The notes: generated from the letters alone by a model not told the origin. DNA of 64,000 nt from Streptomyces tropicalis (GCF_029269835.1 NZ_JARJBB010000002.1:524161-588160), one strand, 5' to 3'. Counted from the first letter of the stretch, positions 16,713-25,688 are shown. Translations and numbers: made by a program.

Positions 16713-17495
16713 GGTGTGTGCCTCCGCGTCCCGGCCGCTCGGTTGCAGACCTCTGCTCCCACCCTGCCCCGTGGTGCGCCGCCCGTCACGTGTGGGGAGA
16801 CATCCGGGGGGACGACCGGGCACCGGCGGGACGGCGGTGTGCGCCGAGGGGTCGTACGGCTGCGCCGACATGTGCGACGAGGCGGCGGTGGCCCGGCTCT
16901 TCGACCAGAGGCGGACCGGCGAGGGGTCGTCGTCCCGCGGCGTCGGGCGGCATCCGGGGAGTGCGAGTGGATGGGGCGCGGGCGGGACCGGGGGAACGTG
17001 TCCCGCCCGCGCCAGGTGCACGAGCCGTAGGTACGGGGGGAACCCCGGCTCAGTGCGACGGCCGATGACCAGTCGGCTCACTCTCTACTGCGCCCGGGGC
17101 CCGGAAAACGTCACACCCCGGCGCGAAGAATTTTTCCGGTCACCAAAACCGCAGGTCACCGGGGTGCGGACGATCAGGCACGCGGAGCCGCCCCCGCCTC
17201 CGCGCTCCCCGCGCCCGGAGAGGTCGTAGGCACGTGGCCGAGGTGCGGAGGGCCGATCCCCGAGGCGATGCGCACGGCGCCGGGGGCGGGTGCGCGGCGG
17301 GACGGAGCGGCTCCGGGCGTACCGGGCGGTGACGGGACGGAGCGGCCGCGGGCGTACCGGGCAGTGAAGGGACGGAGCGGCTCCGGGCCGACCGGGCGCG
17401 GTGGGCCCGGAGCCGGCTCCGAGGCACCGCGGGCGAGGGCGGTTCGGAGCGGGCTCGGGCTCGGGCTGCGGGAGACGCGGCCGGCAGGGGCCGGC
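16713..17495. other. Long intergenic region with a 35-bp triple repeat
   Basis: Nearly 800 bp with no convincing gene. It should hold the mutase promoter (near 16713-16800) and the terminator of the sigma-partner gene ending at 17496. An A/T-richer patch lies around 17100-17160, and three tandem 35-bp units sit at 17300-17404. Open frames across it lack ribosome sites and protein-like composition. Confidence 0.5.
17300..17404. repeat. Three tandem 35-bp repeats
   Basis: Units begin with GGACGGAGCGGC at 17300, 17335 and 17370. They run through a GGGC(GTA/CGA)CCGGGC core with a few substitutions between copies. They lie between the sigma-partner stop and the mutase promoter region. Function unknown. 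Confidence 0.75.
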
Positions 17496-18545
17496 TCAGG
17501 GCGTGACGGGCAGGAGCCGTGGGAGCGAGGGGCCCGGCACGGGGGTGCTCAGCGCGCCGGAGGGGACGAGGGCCGAGGCGCTGGGCATCGAGAGACCGCT
17601 GCGCCGGGAGCGCTGATAGTGGTGGCCGCCGTCGTCCTCCCCGCCCTTGCCGCCCTGGTCCCCCTGGCCGTCCTGGCCGCCGCTCCCGCCGTCGGCGCCG
17701 CGGCTGTCGCCGGCGCCGCCGCTGCCCTGGGTGCCTGTCCCGGCCGCCTTGAGGACGCCCTTGCAGTAGGTCCAGACGCGCGCGGACCCGCCGGCCGCCC
17801 CGTCCAGGGCGCGCTTGCGGTCGGCGCCGAGGCCGCGGCCCTCACGCAGGTCGCGGCAGGCGGACACCAGGCCCTTCCAGCCGCGGGCGGGGCCGGCGCC
17901 GGGAGTCTCGTCGGCGGCGGAGCCGGAAGAGGCGCCGGGCGAGGGGGCGCCGCTCCCGCGGGAGGTGTCCGGGGCGGCGGTGCCGGAGGCGCCGGAGCCG
18001 GTGACGCCCGGCACGGGCAGCGGGGAGCGGCCCCCCGCGGTGCCCTGCGACGCGGGCGGCTCGACGGACGCGTCGGGGGTCGTCGCGGTGGACACGGTCG
18101 TGCCCTGGTGGGGCTCGTTCCCGCCGAACGGGGTCGGCAGGACCCCGGTCGCCGCGGCCGCGACGCCGCCGACCGCGCCGGCGGCCAGCGCGGCGGACAC
18201 CGCCAGCCGCACCGGGCGGCCCCAGCGGACCCGTCTCCCGCGGCCGGCGGCGTGCGCGCCGATGCGGACGAGCCCGGCGTCCCGGGTCCGCGCGGGGGCG
18301 GAGGGGGCGCGGGACACCACGGCGTCGGCCGCCTCCGCGCGCGCCTTGCGGAACGCGGCCATCGCGGCGGCCTCACCGGGAAGTTCCGGTTCCGTCACGT
18401 CGGGTACCACGGACAGGGCGTTCAGCGCCCGGGCCAGCCGTTCGGCCCGCTCCCGGGCGGAGGCGTCGACGGTGTCCAGTGGCTCCCCGCGCAGCAAACG
18501 CTCCGCCGTATCGCGGTCCAGCCACCTGTACTGCTCGTCGGCCAT
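17496..18545 (-). CDS. Membrane protein coupled to an ECF sigma factor (putative anti-sigma)
   Basis: 349 aa. It has a cytosolic N-terminal ~115 residues (EQYRWLDRDTAERLLRGEPL), one membrane segment (VRLAVSAALAAGAVGGVAAA) and a low-complexity Pro/Ser/Gly-rich extracytoplasmic tail with a small Cys-containing block (LVSACRDLREG, WTYCKGVL). The start overlaps the sigma stop as TGATG, indicating translational coupling. Position and topology fit an anti-sigma factor that holds the sigma at the membrane. No zinc HxxxCxxC motif is present, so it is not a classical ZAS protein. The role is inferred; the signal is unknown. Confidence 0.65.
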   Translation of the reverse strand: MADEQYRWLDRDTAERLLRGEPLDTVDASARERAERLARALNALSVVPDVTEPELPGEAAAMAAFRKARAEAADAVVSRAPSAPARTRDAGLVRIGAHAAGRGRRVRWGRPVRLAVSAALAAGAVGGVAAAATGVLPTPFGGNEPHQGTTVSTATTPDASVEPPASQGTAGGRSPLPVPGVTGSGASGTAAPDTSRGSGAPSPGASSGSAADETPGAGPARGWKGLVSACRDLREGRGLGADRKRALDGAAGGSARVWTYCKGVLKAAGTGTQGSGGAGDSRGADGGSGGQDGQGDQGGKGGEDDGGHHYQRSRRSGLSMPSASALVPSGALSTPVPGPSLPRLLPVTP

Positions 18546-19207
18546 CACATGTCCTTCTGCGTCCGGGCACGCATATGCGTCACACCGGCGGACGTCACCG
18601 CACGACTCCGCGGTTCTCTCGGGGGCGGCAGCGCGTCCAGCGCGGCCGCGCGTTCCGGATCGGCGCCGAGCAGTTCGGCGAGCCGCTTCAGGCCGCGGTG
18701 CGCGGCGGTGCGCACCGCTCCGGGGCGCTTGCCGAGCGTCTCGGCGGCGGTCTTGGCGTCGAGGCCCACGACGACCCGCAGCACGACGGCCTCGGCCTGG
18801 TCCTGCGGGAGCTGGGCGATCAGGGAGAGGGTGCTGCCGGTGGCCAGGGCCTCCATGGCCTCGCCCGCGGTGTCGGACTCGGCTGCCCGACCGGTCAGTT
18901 CGGTCTCGTCGCCGCCGATGGCGGGGCGGCGGCCGCGCATGCGGATGTGGTCGAGCGCCCGGTTGCGGGCTATTCGGGCGGCCCAGCCGCGGAAGCGGTC
19001 CGCGTCGCCGCTGAACCGCTCCAGGTCCCGGGCGATCTGCAGCCACGCCTCGGACGCCACGTCCTCCGCGTCCGGGTCGCCGACCAGTGTGCGTACGTAT
19101 CCGAGCAGCCGCGGGTGCACGGCGCGGTACACAGTCCGGAAGGCGGTCTCGTCCCCGTCCTGTGCCGCAAGCACCGCGGCGGTCAGTTCCGCGTCGTCCC
19201 CCAGCAC
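18545..19207 (-). CDS. ECF-type RNA polymerase sigma factor
   Basis: 220-aa sigma-70-family protein. Region 2 is visible as FRTVYRAVHPRLLGYVRTLVG, DAEDVASEAWLQIARD and FRGWAARIARNRALDHIR. Region 4 is LPQDQAEAVVLRVVVGLDAKTA followed by LGKRPGAVRTAAHRGLKRLAELL. GTG 19207 is chosen as start because GAGGAA lies 6 nt upstream; a longer reading would begin with TTG 19273. It is coupled to the membrane partner downstream. A close paralogue sits 1 kb upstream at 20235-20852. The regulon is unknown. Confidence 0.88.
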   Translation of the reverse strand: MLGDDAELTAAVLAAQDGDETAFRTVYRAVHPRLLGYVRTLVGDPDAEDVASEAWLQIARDLERFSGDADRFRGWAARIARNRALDHIRMRGRRPAIGGDETELTGRAAESDTAGEAMEALATGSTLSLIAQLPQDQAEAVVLRVVVGLDAKTAAETLGKRPGAVRTAAHRGLKRLAELLGADPERAAALDALPPPREPRSRAVTSAGVTHMRARTQKDM

Positions 19208-19879
19208 CCGTGGTTCCTCAGTCGATCGTTGCGGTCGGCCCCGAGGCCGTCGGTGGTTGCGGTGATCATGCAACGTGTCCCGCCCGGCGCGAAAGGCACG
19301 TTACGGCCTGAAAAAGCTCGTCGTCCATGACGGTACAACGGGCAACTAACTGATGTGGGGGTGAGGTGTGACAGAAAACGCACACTCGGCGCTGTAGAAG
19401 ATACGGGCCGCCGCGCGGCCCGTGCCGCGCGACGGCCGGGGCCTCTCCTGTGGGGGGTGGCGGCCCCGGCCGTTGCCTGGGCCTCCCGACGTCCGGGTCG
19501 GCACCGCCCGTCCGCACCGCGGACCCCCGGCGGCGTTCGGCGCCGCGAGCAGGCCCTACGCCCCGTCATGGCGGGCGGTGCCCGGATCCTTCCGGGCCTT
19601 CCTCGCCGGCTGCGACGCCCTCGGCGTCTCCTCCCGCCCCGGCCTGCCGTCCGCCCCGGTCCGCCGTGCGCCCTTCGCCGTGCGCCCGCCGGGCGACGCC
19701 GTGTGGCGCGCGCACCGTACCGGGACGGTTTCTGACGCTCTTCTTACCGGCCCCGGGCCGGCCGCCGGCCGATCCGCCCGCTATGCCCGCCTCGCCGGAC
19801 CCGGGCGCCGCAGCGGCGCCCCCCGGGGACACGGTCCCGGGCCGCCGGGGCGCTTCCGTGACCGGGCGGCCGTGGTCCG
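19208..19879. other. Region between the two sigma modules
   Basis: No supported gene. It includes an AT-richer segment around 19300-19400 that is probably the promoter and leader of the first sigma gene. It also contains a 20-codon open frame (19266-19328, MDDELFQAV) of doubtful meaning, and then GC-rich sequence that may be degraded 3' remains of the second module's partner gene. Confidence 0.4.
19403..19423. terminator. Hairpin between sigma modules
   Basis: ACGGGCCG and its complement form an 8-bp stem around a 5-nt loop. It is well placed to end transcription from the upstream sigma module before the promoter of the next. There is no U tract. Confidence 0.4.
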
Positions 19880-20238
19880 CGGGGGAGGCGGGCGGGTCCG
19901 GAGCGGACCACCGCGGCCCCGGCGACCGCGACACCGCTCAGCGTCAGGCCGGACAGCAGCAGGGCCGCCGTGGCCCGCAGGACGCCCGTCCCGGGCGCCG
20001 CCGGTCGCGGGGCCGCCGGTCGTCGCGGGACCGGCGGCAGCGGAACCGGGACGGGGTCCGCCCCGGGCCCACCTCGCGGGCGGCCCGGAAGGGGGCCACC
20101 GCCCGCCGTTCGGCCGCACCGTCGAGGCCGCCGGGACGCAGGGCCCCCGCGAGCAGCTCCTCCAGGGCCCCGCGCCCTTCACCCATGTCCGCTTCCGTTT
20201 CCGTGCCCGTCCCGTGGGGCTCCGTCGCCGCCCGTCAT
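19880..20238 (-). pseudogene. Frameshifted sigma-partner (anti-sigma-like) gene
   Basis: An ATG overlaps the second sigma gene's stop (ATGA), but that frame ends after about 19 codons near 20181. A second frame from ATG 20186 reads GEGRGALEELLAGALRPGG and AERRAVAPFRAAREVG, like a sigma-partner N-terminus, then derails into Arg-rich sequence and stops at 19944. The expected membrane segment, LRATAALLLSGLTLSGVAVA, is present in another frame at about 19985-19925. The parts are in the right order but in different frames, which indicates a frameshift mutation or a sequencing error. The counterpart of the intact neighbour at 17496-18545 is thus probably inactive here. Confidence 0.6.
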
Positions 20239-20852
20239 GTCGACTCCCCCAGCGTCTGCGGGCGCTCATCCGCCCCACCCGTCGCGCCGAGCTGCCGGGC
20301 CAGCCGCTTGAGGCCCCGGTAGGCGGCGGTGCGCACCGCGCCGGGCCGCTTGCCGAGGACCCGGGCCGCGGCGGCGGCGTCGAGCCCGACGACCACGCGC
20401 AGCAGCACGGCATCCGCCTGGTCCGGGGGCAGCCCGCGGACCAGGGCCAGCGCCTCCCGGGTGGTGAGGGCCTCCAGGGCCTGCTCGTCGGTGCGCTGGG
20501 GGCCGGGCAGGTCCAGGACGTCCTGTTCCAGGGCCGTGCCGCGGGGGCGCGATCGCTGCCGGCGCAGATGGTCCAGGGCCCGGTGCCGGGCGATCGTCGA
20601 GGTCCAGCCGCGGAAGCCCGCCCCGTCACCCCGGAACCGCCCGATGTCCCGCGCGATCTCCAGCCAGGCGTCGCCCGCGACGTCCTCGGCGTCGTCGCCG
20701 ACCAGGCCGCGCAGATAGCCGAGCAGGCCGGGGTGCACGATCCGGTACGCGACGCCGAAGGCGTCCTCGTCACCCTCCTGGGCCCGTGCGACGGCCGCCC
20801 CCAGCTCCCCGTCCTGTGCCTGCGCGCGGCGGGGTTCCCCTCCCTGGCCCAA
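20235..20852 (-). CDS. ECF-type RNA polymerase sigma factor, paralogue
   Basis: About 205 aa. Closely related to the sigma factor at 18545-19207: AYRIVHPGLLGYLRGLVGDD, DAWLEIARDIGRF and FRGWTSTIARHRALDHLRR in region 2; LPPDQADAVLLRVVVGLDAA and LGKRPGAVRTAAYRGLKRLA in region 4. The chosen start is TTG 20852 with GAGGA 6 nt upstream, which matches the N-terminus of the paralogue. ATG 20912 lacks a ribosome site but is the usual automated choice. Its stop overlaps the start of a damaged partner gene. If that partner was its anti-sigma, this sigma may be unregulated or regulated otherwise. Confidence 0.82.
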   Translation of the reverse strand: MGQGGEPRRAQAQDGELGAAVARAQEGDEDAFGVAYRIVHPGLLGYLRGLVGDDAEDVAGDAWLEIARDIGRFRGDGAGFRGWTSTIARHRALDHLRRQRSRPRGTALEQDVLDLPGPQRTDEQALEALTTREALALVRGLPPDQADAVLLRVVVGLDAAAAARVLGKRPGAVRTAAYRGLKRLARQLGATGGADERPQTLGEST

Positions 20853-21011
20853 GAACCGTCCTCGTCCGTAGCGAGTGCCAGGCGTGCGCCGTGCCCACGC
20901 CTCCACGGTCATCAGCGTCGGGGCCCACCGAAGTGTCACAGCCGGTCAGGCCGCCCGGGGGCGGCGGGCGGCCGGGGGCCCCGGGCGGCATCGCGGCGGG
21001 GGCCGGCGGCG

Positions 21012-21422
21012 TCAGCGGTCGGACCGGGTCGCCGCGTCCCGGCACAGCAGCCGCAGCGAGCCGTCCCCGGAGAAGCAGCGGCGGGCCTCGTCCATCGGGT
21101 CCCACAGCCGGCCGTCGGGCGTGCGGATCCAGTGGTCGCCCCCGACCGTCCACCACTCGGCTCCGGCCCGGTGGCGGACGATGACCTCGCCCGCGTAGGC
21201 GCCGAAGCCGCGCAGGGCGCTCTCCACGGCCGCGTACGGGGTCTTCTCGCGGCGTATCTCGTCGATGACGCGGTCCACGCGCCACAGGCTCTGCGCCGAG
21301 TAGTCGAGGCGGAGTCCGGCGCCCTCGCGCATCGTCGCCACGGCGTCCGCCGCCCACCGCACCGGCTTGGTGGCGGCCTGCGGCCTGGTCTGCTGCTGAG
21401 TCTCTGCGTACTGGGCTGTCAC
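21012..21422 (-). CDS. Hypothetical protein
   Basis: 136-aa protein of unknown function. It has no signal peptide or membrane segment. The central part reads SAQSLWRVDRVIDEIRREK and then AYAGEVIVRHRAG, followed by WWTVGGDHWIRTPDGRLWDP. This mixed alpha/beta pattern with Trp-rich strands looks like a small globular cytosolic domain. GTG 21422 is chosen as start without a clear ribosome site. It lies 121 bp downstream of another unknown gene on the same strand. Confidence 0.7.
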   Translation of the reverse strand: MTAQYAETQQQTRPQAATKPVRWAADAVATMREGAGLRLDYSAQSLWRVDRVIDEIRREKTPYAAVESALRGFGAYAGEVIVRHRAGAEWWTVGGDHWIRTPDGRLWDPMDEARRCFSGDGSLRLLCRDAATRSDR

Positions 21423-21543
21423 ACTGAGAAGAGCGAGGTCGGCGGCGTCGGCGTCACGGCGATCGGACGCCTGCCCGCAACCGGCGCAGGACCGCCGCAC
21501 GGCGCCCGCACGACTGTCACAGGACCCTTCCAGCAGCGGGGTT

Positions 21544-22104
21544 TCAGGCCCGTCCGCGGGCCCGGCGGGACACCACCGCCTGCAGCACGCGGCGCCCCTC
21601 GGCCGACACCTCCAGGGCCTGGAGCAGGCCGGCCGGTCCGTGGCCGCCGACGAGTTCGATCACCGTGACCTGGCGGCGCAGTTCCGCGGCGACGAGCGGG
21701 GACACGCCGTCCGTGCCGCCCGCCCGGCAGGAGTCGACCGGGGAGGCGTCCTCGGCGGGGTCGAGGAGCTGGTGGATCCGCAGCGAGGCGACGGAGCAGG
21801 AGTCCGCCCACGCGCGCACCCCGCCGTCGGAGCGGACGGCGGGCGCGGCGGCGAGCATGCCGCGTGCCAGGCGCGCGGCATCGTCCTCGGTGCCCTCGTC
21901 CGGCCCGGGTCCGCCGAGCGCGTCGCGGGCCTGCCCGAGGCGCTCGGACCAGCCGTCGGCGGCGCCCTCGACGAAGGTCGCCCACAGCGGCCGCAGCACC
22001 TCGTCGTCCCCGCCGAGCAGGGGGAGACAGCGGTCCAAACAAGCCAGCCCGCTCGCGGCCAGTACGCGCTCGTCGGCCTGAGCGATCAGTTCCACCAGGC
22101 TCAT
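21544..22104 (-). CDS. Hypothetical protein
   Basis: 186-aa, mostly helical acidic protein: MSLVELIAQADERVLAASG, then CLDRCLPLLGGDDEVLRPLW and SCSVASLRIHQLLDPAED. There is no signal peptide, membrane segment or motif I recognise. ATG 22104 has GGGAG 7 nt upstream. It could share a transcript with the gene at 21012-21422. Function not assigned. Confidence 0.75.
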   Translation of the reverse strand: MSLVELIAQADERVLAASGLACLDRCLPLLGGDDEVLRPLWATFVEGAADGWSERLGQARDALGGPGPDEGTEDDAARLARGMLAAAPAVRSDGGVRAWADSCSVASLRIHQLLDPAEDASPVDSCRAGGTDGVSPLVAAELRRQVTVIELVGGHGPAGLLQALEVSAEGRRVLQAVVSRRARGRA

Positions 22105-22259
22105 CCACGTCTCCCTCGCCGGGGCGCCGAACCTTTACGGAGCCCGCATTGCCCCTTACTGCGTGCGACCGGGCCGTAGTGTCACACGGACGTCGGGTGC
22201 AGTCGAGGGAGCCGGCGGAAGAAAAACTTTCGGCCACCCGCCGGGGGCGCGGCGGAGGG

Positions 22260-23882
22260 TCAGCCCAGCTTCTGCGCCAGTGCCTTGAACTCGGGCCAGG
22301 AGAGCTGCGGTTGGCCCGGGTCCCACAGTTTCTGGACGGTGGCCCGCAGCGGCATGCGGATGCCGGCGGCCACCTGGTCCTGGGTCTGGGCTCCGGCCCG
22401 GTCGCTCCACACCGCGAAGGAGCCGCCGAGGATCCGGCCGTCGTAGCGGGCGGGCACCGCGTCGGTGCCGCGGATCACCCGGGGCGTCCACTGCTCGTAG
22501 ATCCGCTTCCCGGTCGGGTAGACGAAGGTCTGCGGCTCGCCGAGGACGTAGTAGAGGTACTCGTCGTTGTAGTTGATGACCTTGCGGCCTTCGGCCAGGT
22601 AGTCGGAGGGCGGCCGGGCGCCCAGCTCCTTGCCGGTCCAGTAGGCGACCTCGATGTCCTTGGCGGGCTGCACCGACGTGCCCCGGAAGAAGCCGTCGTT
22701 CCAGGCGCGGGGGGTGCGGCCGTGGGCCCGGACGGTGTCGGCGCGGCCGTTGAGCCAGCCCGTGGTGAGGTCGGCGACGGTGCCGCCGGAGCCGTAGGCC
22801 CTGCGGGCGGCGGCGGCCAGCTGCGGGTAGGACGCCTCGGGGTCGCGCACGGTCAGGGCCTGGTACTCGTCGCCGCCGAGGTGCCAGAAGCCGCCGGGGA
22901 AGAGGCCGGCGTACTCCTTGAGCAGGTCGTCCACGATCGCGGCGGACTGGGGCTTGGAGATGTCGACGGCGCCCTCGGTGGGCGCGCCCTGCGCGTTGCG
23001 CAGCTGGAGGTCGGGGTGGGCGGCGATGACGGCGCCGAGGTGCCCGGGCGAGTCGATCTCGGGGACGACGGTGATGTGCCGGCCGGCCGCGAGGCTCACG
23101 ATCTGCTTGACCTGGGCCTTCGTCAGGTGCTCCTGGGAGACGACCTCCGGGTGCGTGTCCGACTGGATGCGGAAGCCCTGGTCGTCGGAGAAGTGCAGGC
23201 CGAGTTCGTTGTACTTGAGGTCGCCGAGCTCGCGGATGCGGTCCTCGATCCAGTCCGCGCTGTAGAACTTGCGGGCCATGTCGAGCATGAAGCCGCGGCG
23301 CGGCTTGGCCGGCGCGTCCTGCACGACGCCCTCCGGGGCCGCGCCGGCGCCGTGCACCTCCTGCTTCAGCGTGCGGGTGCCGTAGAAGACGCCGGTGTCG
23401 GAGGGTCCGGCGATGGTCACCCGCCCGTCGCGCACGGTCATCGTGTACGACTCCGGGTTGCCGCCGCTGCCGCCGCCCCGCTCCAGCCGTACGTCCCCGG
23501 CACGGGCGTCCTTCTGTTGCCCCGCGTAGGTCAGGCCCAGCTCCCCGGCGACCAGCCGGCCCTCGTCGGCCAGGCTCGCGTCGCCCACCACGACGCGCTC
23601 GCCGTGCGCGGGCCGCCAGCCGGGGCCGCGGGCCGCGGCGAAGGAGCGCACGGCCGGGATGGTGCGGGGCGCCCGGGACATCGGATAGGAGCGACTGGGG
23701 CTCGGGGTGGCCGAGGGGGCGGCCGCGTCGTCCGGGAAGGAGTCCGCGGCGTTCCCGTCGCCGCCGGAGATCCACAGTCCGAGCCCGAGGCCCGCTCCGG
23801 CCGTGACGGCGACGGCGCCGAGGGCCAGATTCCGCTTCTGCCGCGCTCCCTTCACCGGCGCGCGGCGCCTGTGCTGACTCAC
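22260..23882 (-). CDS. Secreted beta-N-acetylhexosaminidase (GH20)
   Basis: 540 aa. The N-terminus has a basic stretch and a single hydrophobic segment (ALGAVAVTAGAGLGLGLWI) that serves as signal or anchor, then a Ser/Pro linker. A GH20b-like region precedes the catalytic barrel: RRGFMLDMARKFYSADWI, VPEIDSPGHLGAV, and FWHLGGDEYQ with the catalytic Asp-Glu pair. It should remove terminal N-acetylhexosamines from chitin oligomers or wall-derived sugars outside the cell. The start is GTG 23882. It is transcribed alone, divergently from the UraD-like gene. Confidence 0.9.
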   Translation of the reverse strand: MSQHRRRAPVKGARQKRNLALGAVAVTAGAGLGLGLWISGGDGNAADSFPDDAAAPSATPSPSRSYPMSRAPRTIPAVRSFAAARGPGWRPAHGERVVVGDASLADEGRLVAGELGLTYAGQQKDARAGDVRLERGGGSGGNPESYTMTVRDGRVTIAGPSDTGVFYGTRTLKQEVHGAGAAPEGVVQDAPAKPRRGFMLDMARKFYSADWIEDRIRELGDLKYNELGLHFSDDQGFRIQSDTHPEVVSQEHLTKAQVKQIVSLAAGRHITVVPEIDSPGHLGAVIAAHPDLQLRNAQGAPTEGAVDISKPQSAAIVDDLLKEYAGLFPGGFWHLGGDEYQALTVRDPEASYPQLAAAARRAYGSGGTVADLTTGWLNGRADTVRAHGRTPRAWNDGFFRGTSVQPAKDIEVAYWTGKELGARPPSDYLAEGRKVINYNDEYLYYVLGEPQTFVYPTGKRIYEQWTPRVIRGTDAVPARYDGRILGGSFAVWSDRAGAQTQDQVAAGIRMPLRATVQKLWDPGQPQLSWPEFKALAQKLG

Positions 23883-23977
23883 GGGGCCAACCTAGCCGCA
23901 AAGGGCGCGGCACGCGTCCACGAGCCGTTCCGAAACTCTCCCATCCGAGTGAAATCCGGGCATGCACCGGACACGTC

Positions 23978-24628
23978 ATGAGCACACCCGATAACGTGAC
24001 GACACATCCCTCACACCATCCCTGCCGCCACGCACGCGGCGTCCACAGCGGGCGCCGCCGCTCCCACCGCCGAGGACCCACGCTGCCCGCGCAGAACCTG
24101 GCTCTCTTCAACGCCGCGTCCGCCGGCGAGGCCCACGACACCCTCCTGGCCTGTCTGCGCAGTCCGCGCTGGGCCGGCCGGGTGGCCGACCACCGGCCCT
24201 ATCCGGATCTGGACTCCCTGCTGGCGGCGGCGGACGAGGCGGCGTACGACCTGAGGCCGGGCGACCTGACGGAGGCCCTGGCGGGCGAGTCCCTGCCGGC
24301 CCTTCCGGAGCCCGCGTACTCGGCCGCCCACACGGCGCTCGGGGCGGCGCACGCGGCATACGAGAGCAGATTCGGACACGTGTTCGTCATCTGCCTCGAC
24401 GAGGTGCCCGCGGACGAGGCCCTCGACCGGCTCCTCGGCGCCATCCGGTCCCGCCTGGCGCACGACCCCGAGGAGGAGCGGGTCGTCGCGGCGGAGGAGC
24501 TGCGGCGCCTGGCGCGCGGGCGGCTGGTCCGCGCCGTCGCCGGACAGGCCGGACCGCGCGACCGGCAGCGGCATGCGGCGGCCCGGCAGCCGGCGCCGCC
24601 CCCCGCCCCGGAAGCCGCCCGGCACTAA
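23978..24628 (+). CDS. OHCU-decarboxylase (UraD)-like protein lacking the HPRIG motif
   Basis: 216 aa. ALFNAASAGEAHDTLLACLRS, a DHRPYPDLDSLLAAAD block and YESRFGHVFVICLDEVPADEAL match the uric-acid pathway decarboxylase fold. The LTEALAGE block that should run into HPRIG has no histidine, and the loop is shortened, so classic OHCU decarboxylation is doubtful. The first ~35 residues are Arg/His-rich and may not be translated. A GAGGA just before an in-frame CTG at 24083 would give the family-like N-terminus; ATG 23978 is reported. No other urate genes are nearby. It may be a paralogue with another role. Confidence 0.65.
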   Translation: MSTPDNVTTHPSHHPCRHARGVHSGRRRSHRRGPTLPAQNLALFNAASAGEAHDTLLACLRSPRWAGRVADHRPYPDLDSLLAAADEAAYDLRPGDLTEALAGESLPALPEPAYSAAHTALGAAHAAYESRFGHVFVICLDEVPADEALDRLLGAIRSRLAHDPEEERVVAAEELRRLARGRLVRAVAGQAGPRDRQRHAAARQPAPPPAPEAARH

Positions 24629-24795
24629 CCCGTCCGTGCCCCTTTGCGTGCCATTCTGATCACATGAGTAGGCCCCCTGTAAGCACCGCAGGTGGCGGTC
24701 GCTACGATGCTGGGGGCCGGTGGACCGTACCCGGCCGGGCCCGACCGACAGAGAAGCCGGCGCGGCCCTAGTCCCCGCTCCCGGAGGGTTCTTCC

Positions 24796-25176
24796 GTGCC
24801 GGCTGGAACGCTGTACCGCGGCCGGGAAGGCATGTGGTCCTGGGTGGCTCATCGAGTCACCGGTGTCCTCATCTTCTTCTTCCTGTTCGTTCACGTGCTG
24901 GACACCGCTCTCGTGCGTGTCTCCCCCGAGGACTACGACAAGGTCGTAGCCACGTACAAGACGCCGATCGTCGCGTGCCTGGAGTACGGCCTCGTCGCCG
25001 CCATCCTCTTCCACGCCCTCAACGGCCTGCGCGTCATCGCCGTCGACTTCTGGGCCAAGGGCCCGCGCTACCAGAAGCAGATGCTCTGGACCGTCGTCGG
25101 CGTCTGGATCGTGCTGATGCTCGGGGCGATCTACCCCGTCCTCGGCCACGCCGCTCGTGAAGTCTTCGGGAGCTGA
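24796..25176 (+). CDS. sdhC: Succinate dehydrogenase cytochrome b556 subunit
   Basis: 126-aa membrane subunit with three helices and the SdhC signature GMWSWVAHRVTGVLIFFFLFVHVLD. A later LFHALNGLRVI carries the haem-ligand-type His. It anchors the complex and passes electrons to menaquinone. The GTG start 24796 has GGAGGG 9 nt upstream. It is first of the sdhCDAB operon, 5 bp before sdhD. The ~165-bp upstream region is the likely promoter. Confidence 0.95.
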   Translation: MPAGTLYRGREGMWSWVAHRVTGVLIFFFLFVHVLDTALVRVSPEDYDKVVATYKTPIVACLEYGLVAAILFHALNGLRVIAVDFWAKGPRYQKQMLWTVVGVWIVLMLGAIYPVLGHAAREVFGS

Positions 25177-25181
25177 CGCGC

Positions 25182-25664
25182 ATGTCCACCACCGAAACCA
25201 CCGCCGCCGGCATCGGCCCCGTCGAGGGCGCCGCGGTGTACAACGTCGACAACCCGGCGCCCGTCATCGAGGCGCCGCGGAAGAGGACCAGGAAGACCCC
25301 GAAGTCGACCCGGGGCAATTTCGAGCTGTACGGCTGGCTGTTCATGCGCCTGTCCGGCGTGGTGCTCGTCGTCCTCGTCCTCGGCCACCTGCTCATCCAG
25401 CTCGTGCTGGACGGCGGCGTCTCCAAGATCGGCTTCGCCTTCGTGGCCGGCCGCTGGGCCTCGCCGTTCTGGCAGCTCTGGGACCTCGCCATGCTCTGGC
25501 TGGCCATGCTGCACGGCTGCAACGGCCTGCGCACGGTCGTCAACGACTACGCGGAGCGCGCCAACACCCGCCTGTGGCTGAAGGCCCTGCTCTACACCGC
25601 CACGGTGTTCACCATCCTGCTGGGCACGCTGGTGATCTTCACCTTCGACCCGAACATCCGCTAG
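25182..25664 (+). CDS. sdhD: Succinate dehydrogenase membrane anchor subunit
   Basis: 160-aa membrane protein. After a ~45-residue hydrophilic leader it has three hydrophobic helices. LFMRLSGVVLVVLVLGHLLIQ and MLHGCNGLRTVVNDY match the SdhD family, with His residues suited to quinone or haem binding. It pairs with SdhC in the cytoplasmic membrane. It sits between sdhC (5 bp) and sdhA (24 bp). Confidence 0.93.
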   Translation: MSTTETTAAGIGPVEGAAVYNVDNPAPVIEAPRKRTRKTPKSTRGNFELYGWLFMRLSGVVLVVLVLGHLLIQLVLDGGVSKIGFAFVAGRWASPFWQLWDLAMLWLAMLHGCNGLRTVVNDYAERANTRLWLKALLYTATVFTILLGTLVIFTFDPNIR

Positions 25665-25688
25665 GCCCGGGGACCGAGGTAACCACTG

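Noticed and set aside
15153..17030. 625-codon open frame on the + strand, Arg/His-rich
   Set aside because: Antisense of the acyl-CoA mutase gene with no start signal or protein-like pattern.
19266..19328. 20-codon open frame upstream of the first sigma gene
   Set aside because: No ribosome site or conservation evidence; could be a leader peptide but is not supported.
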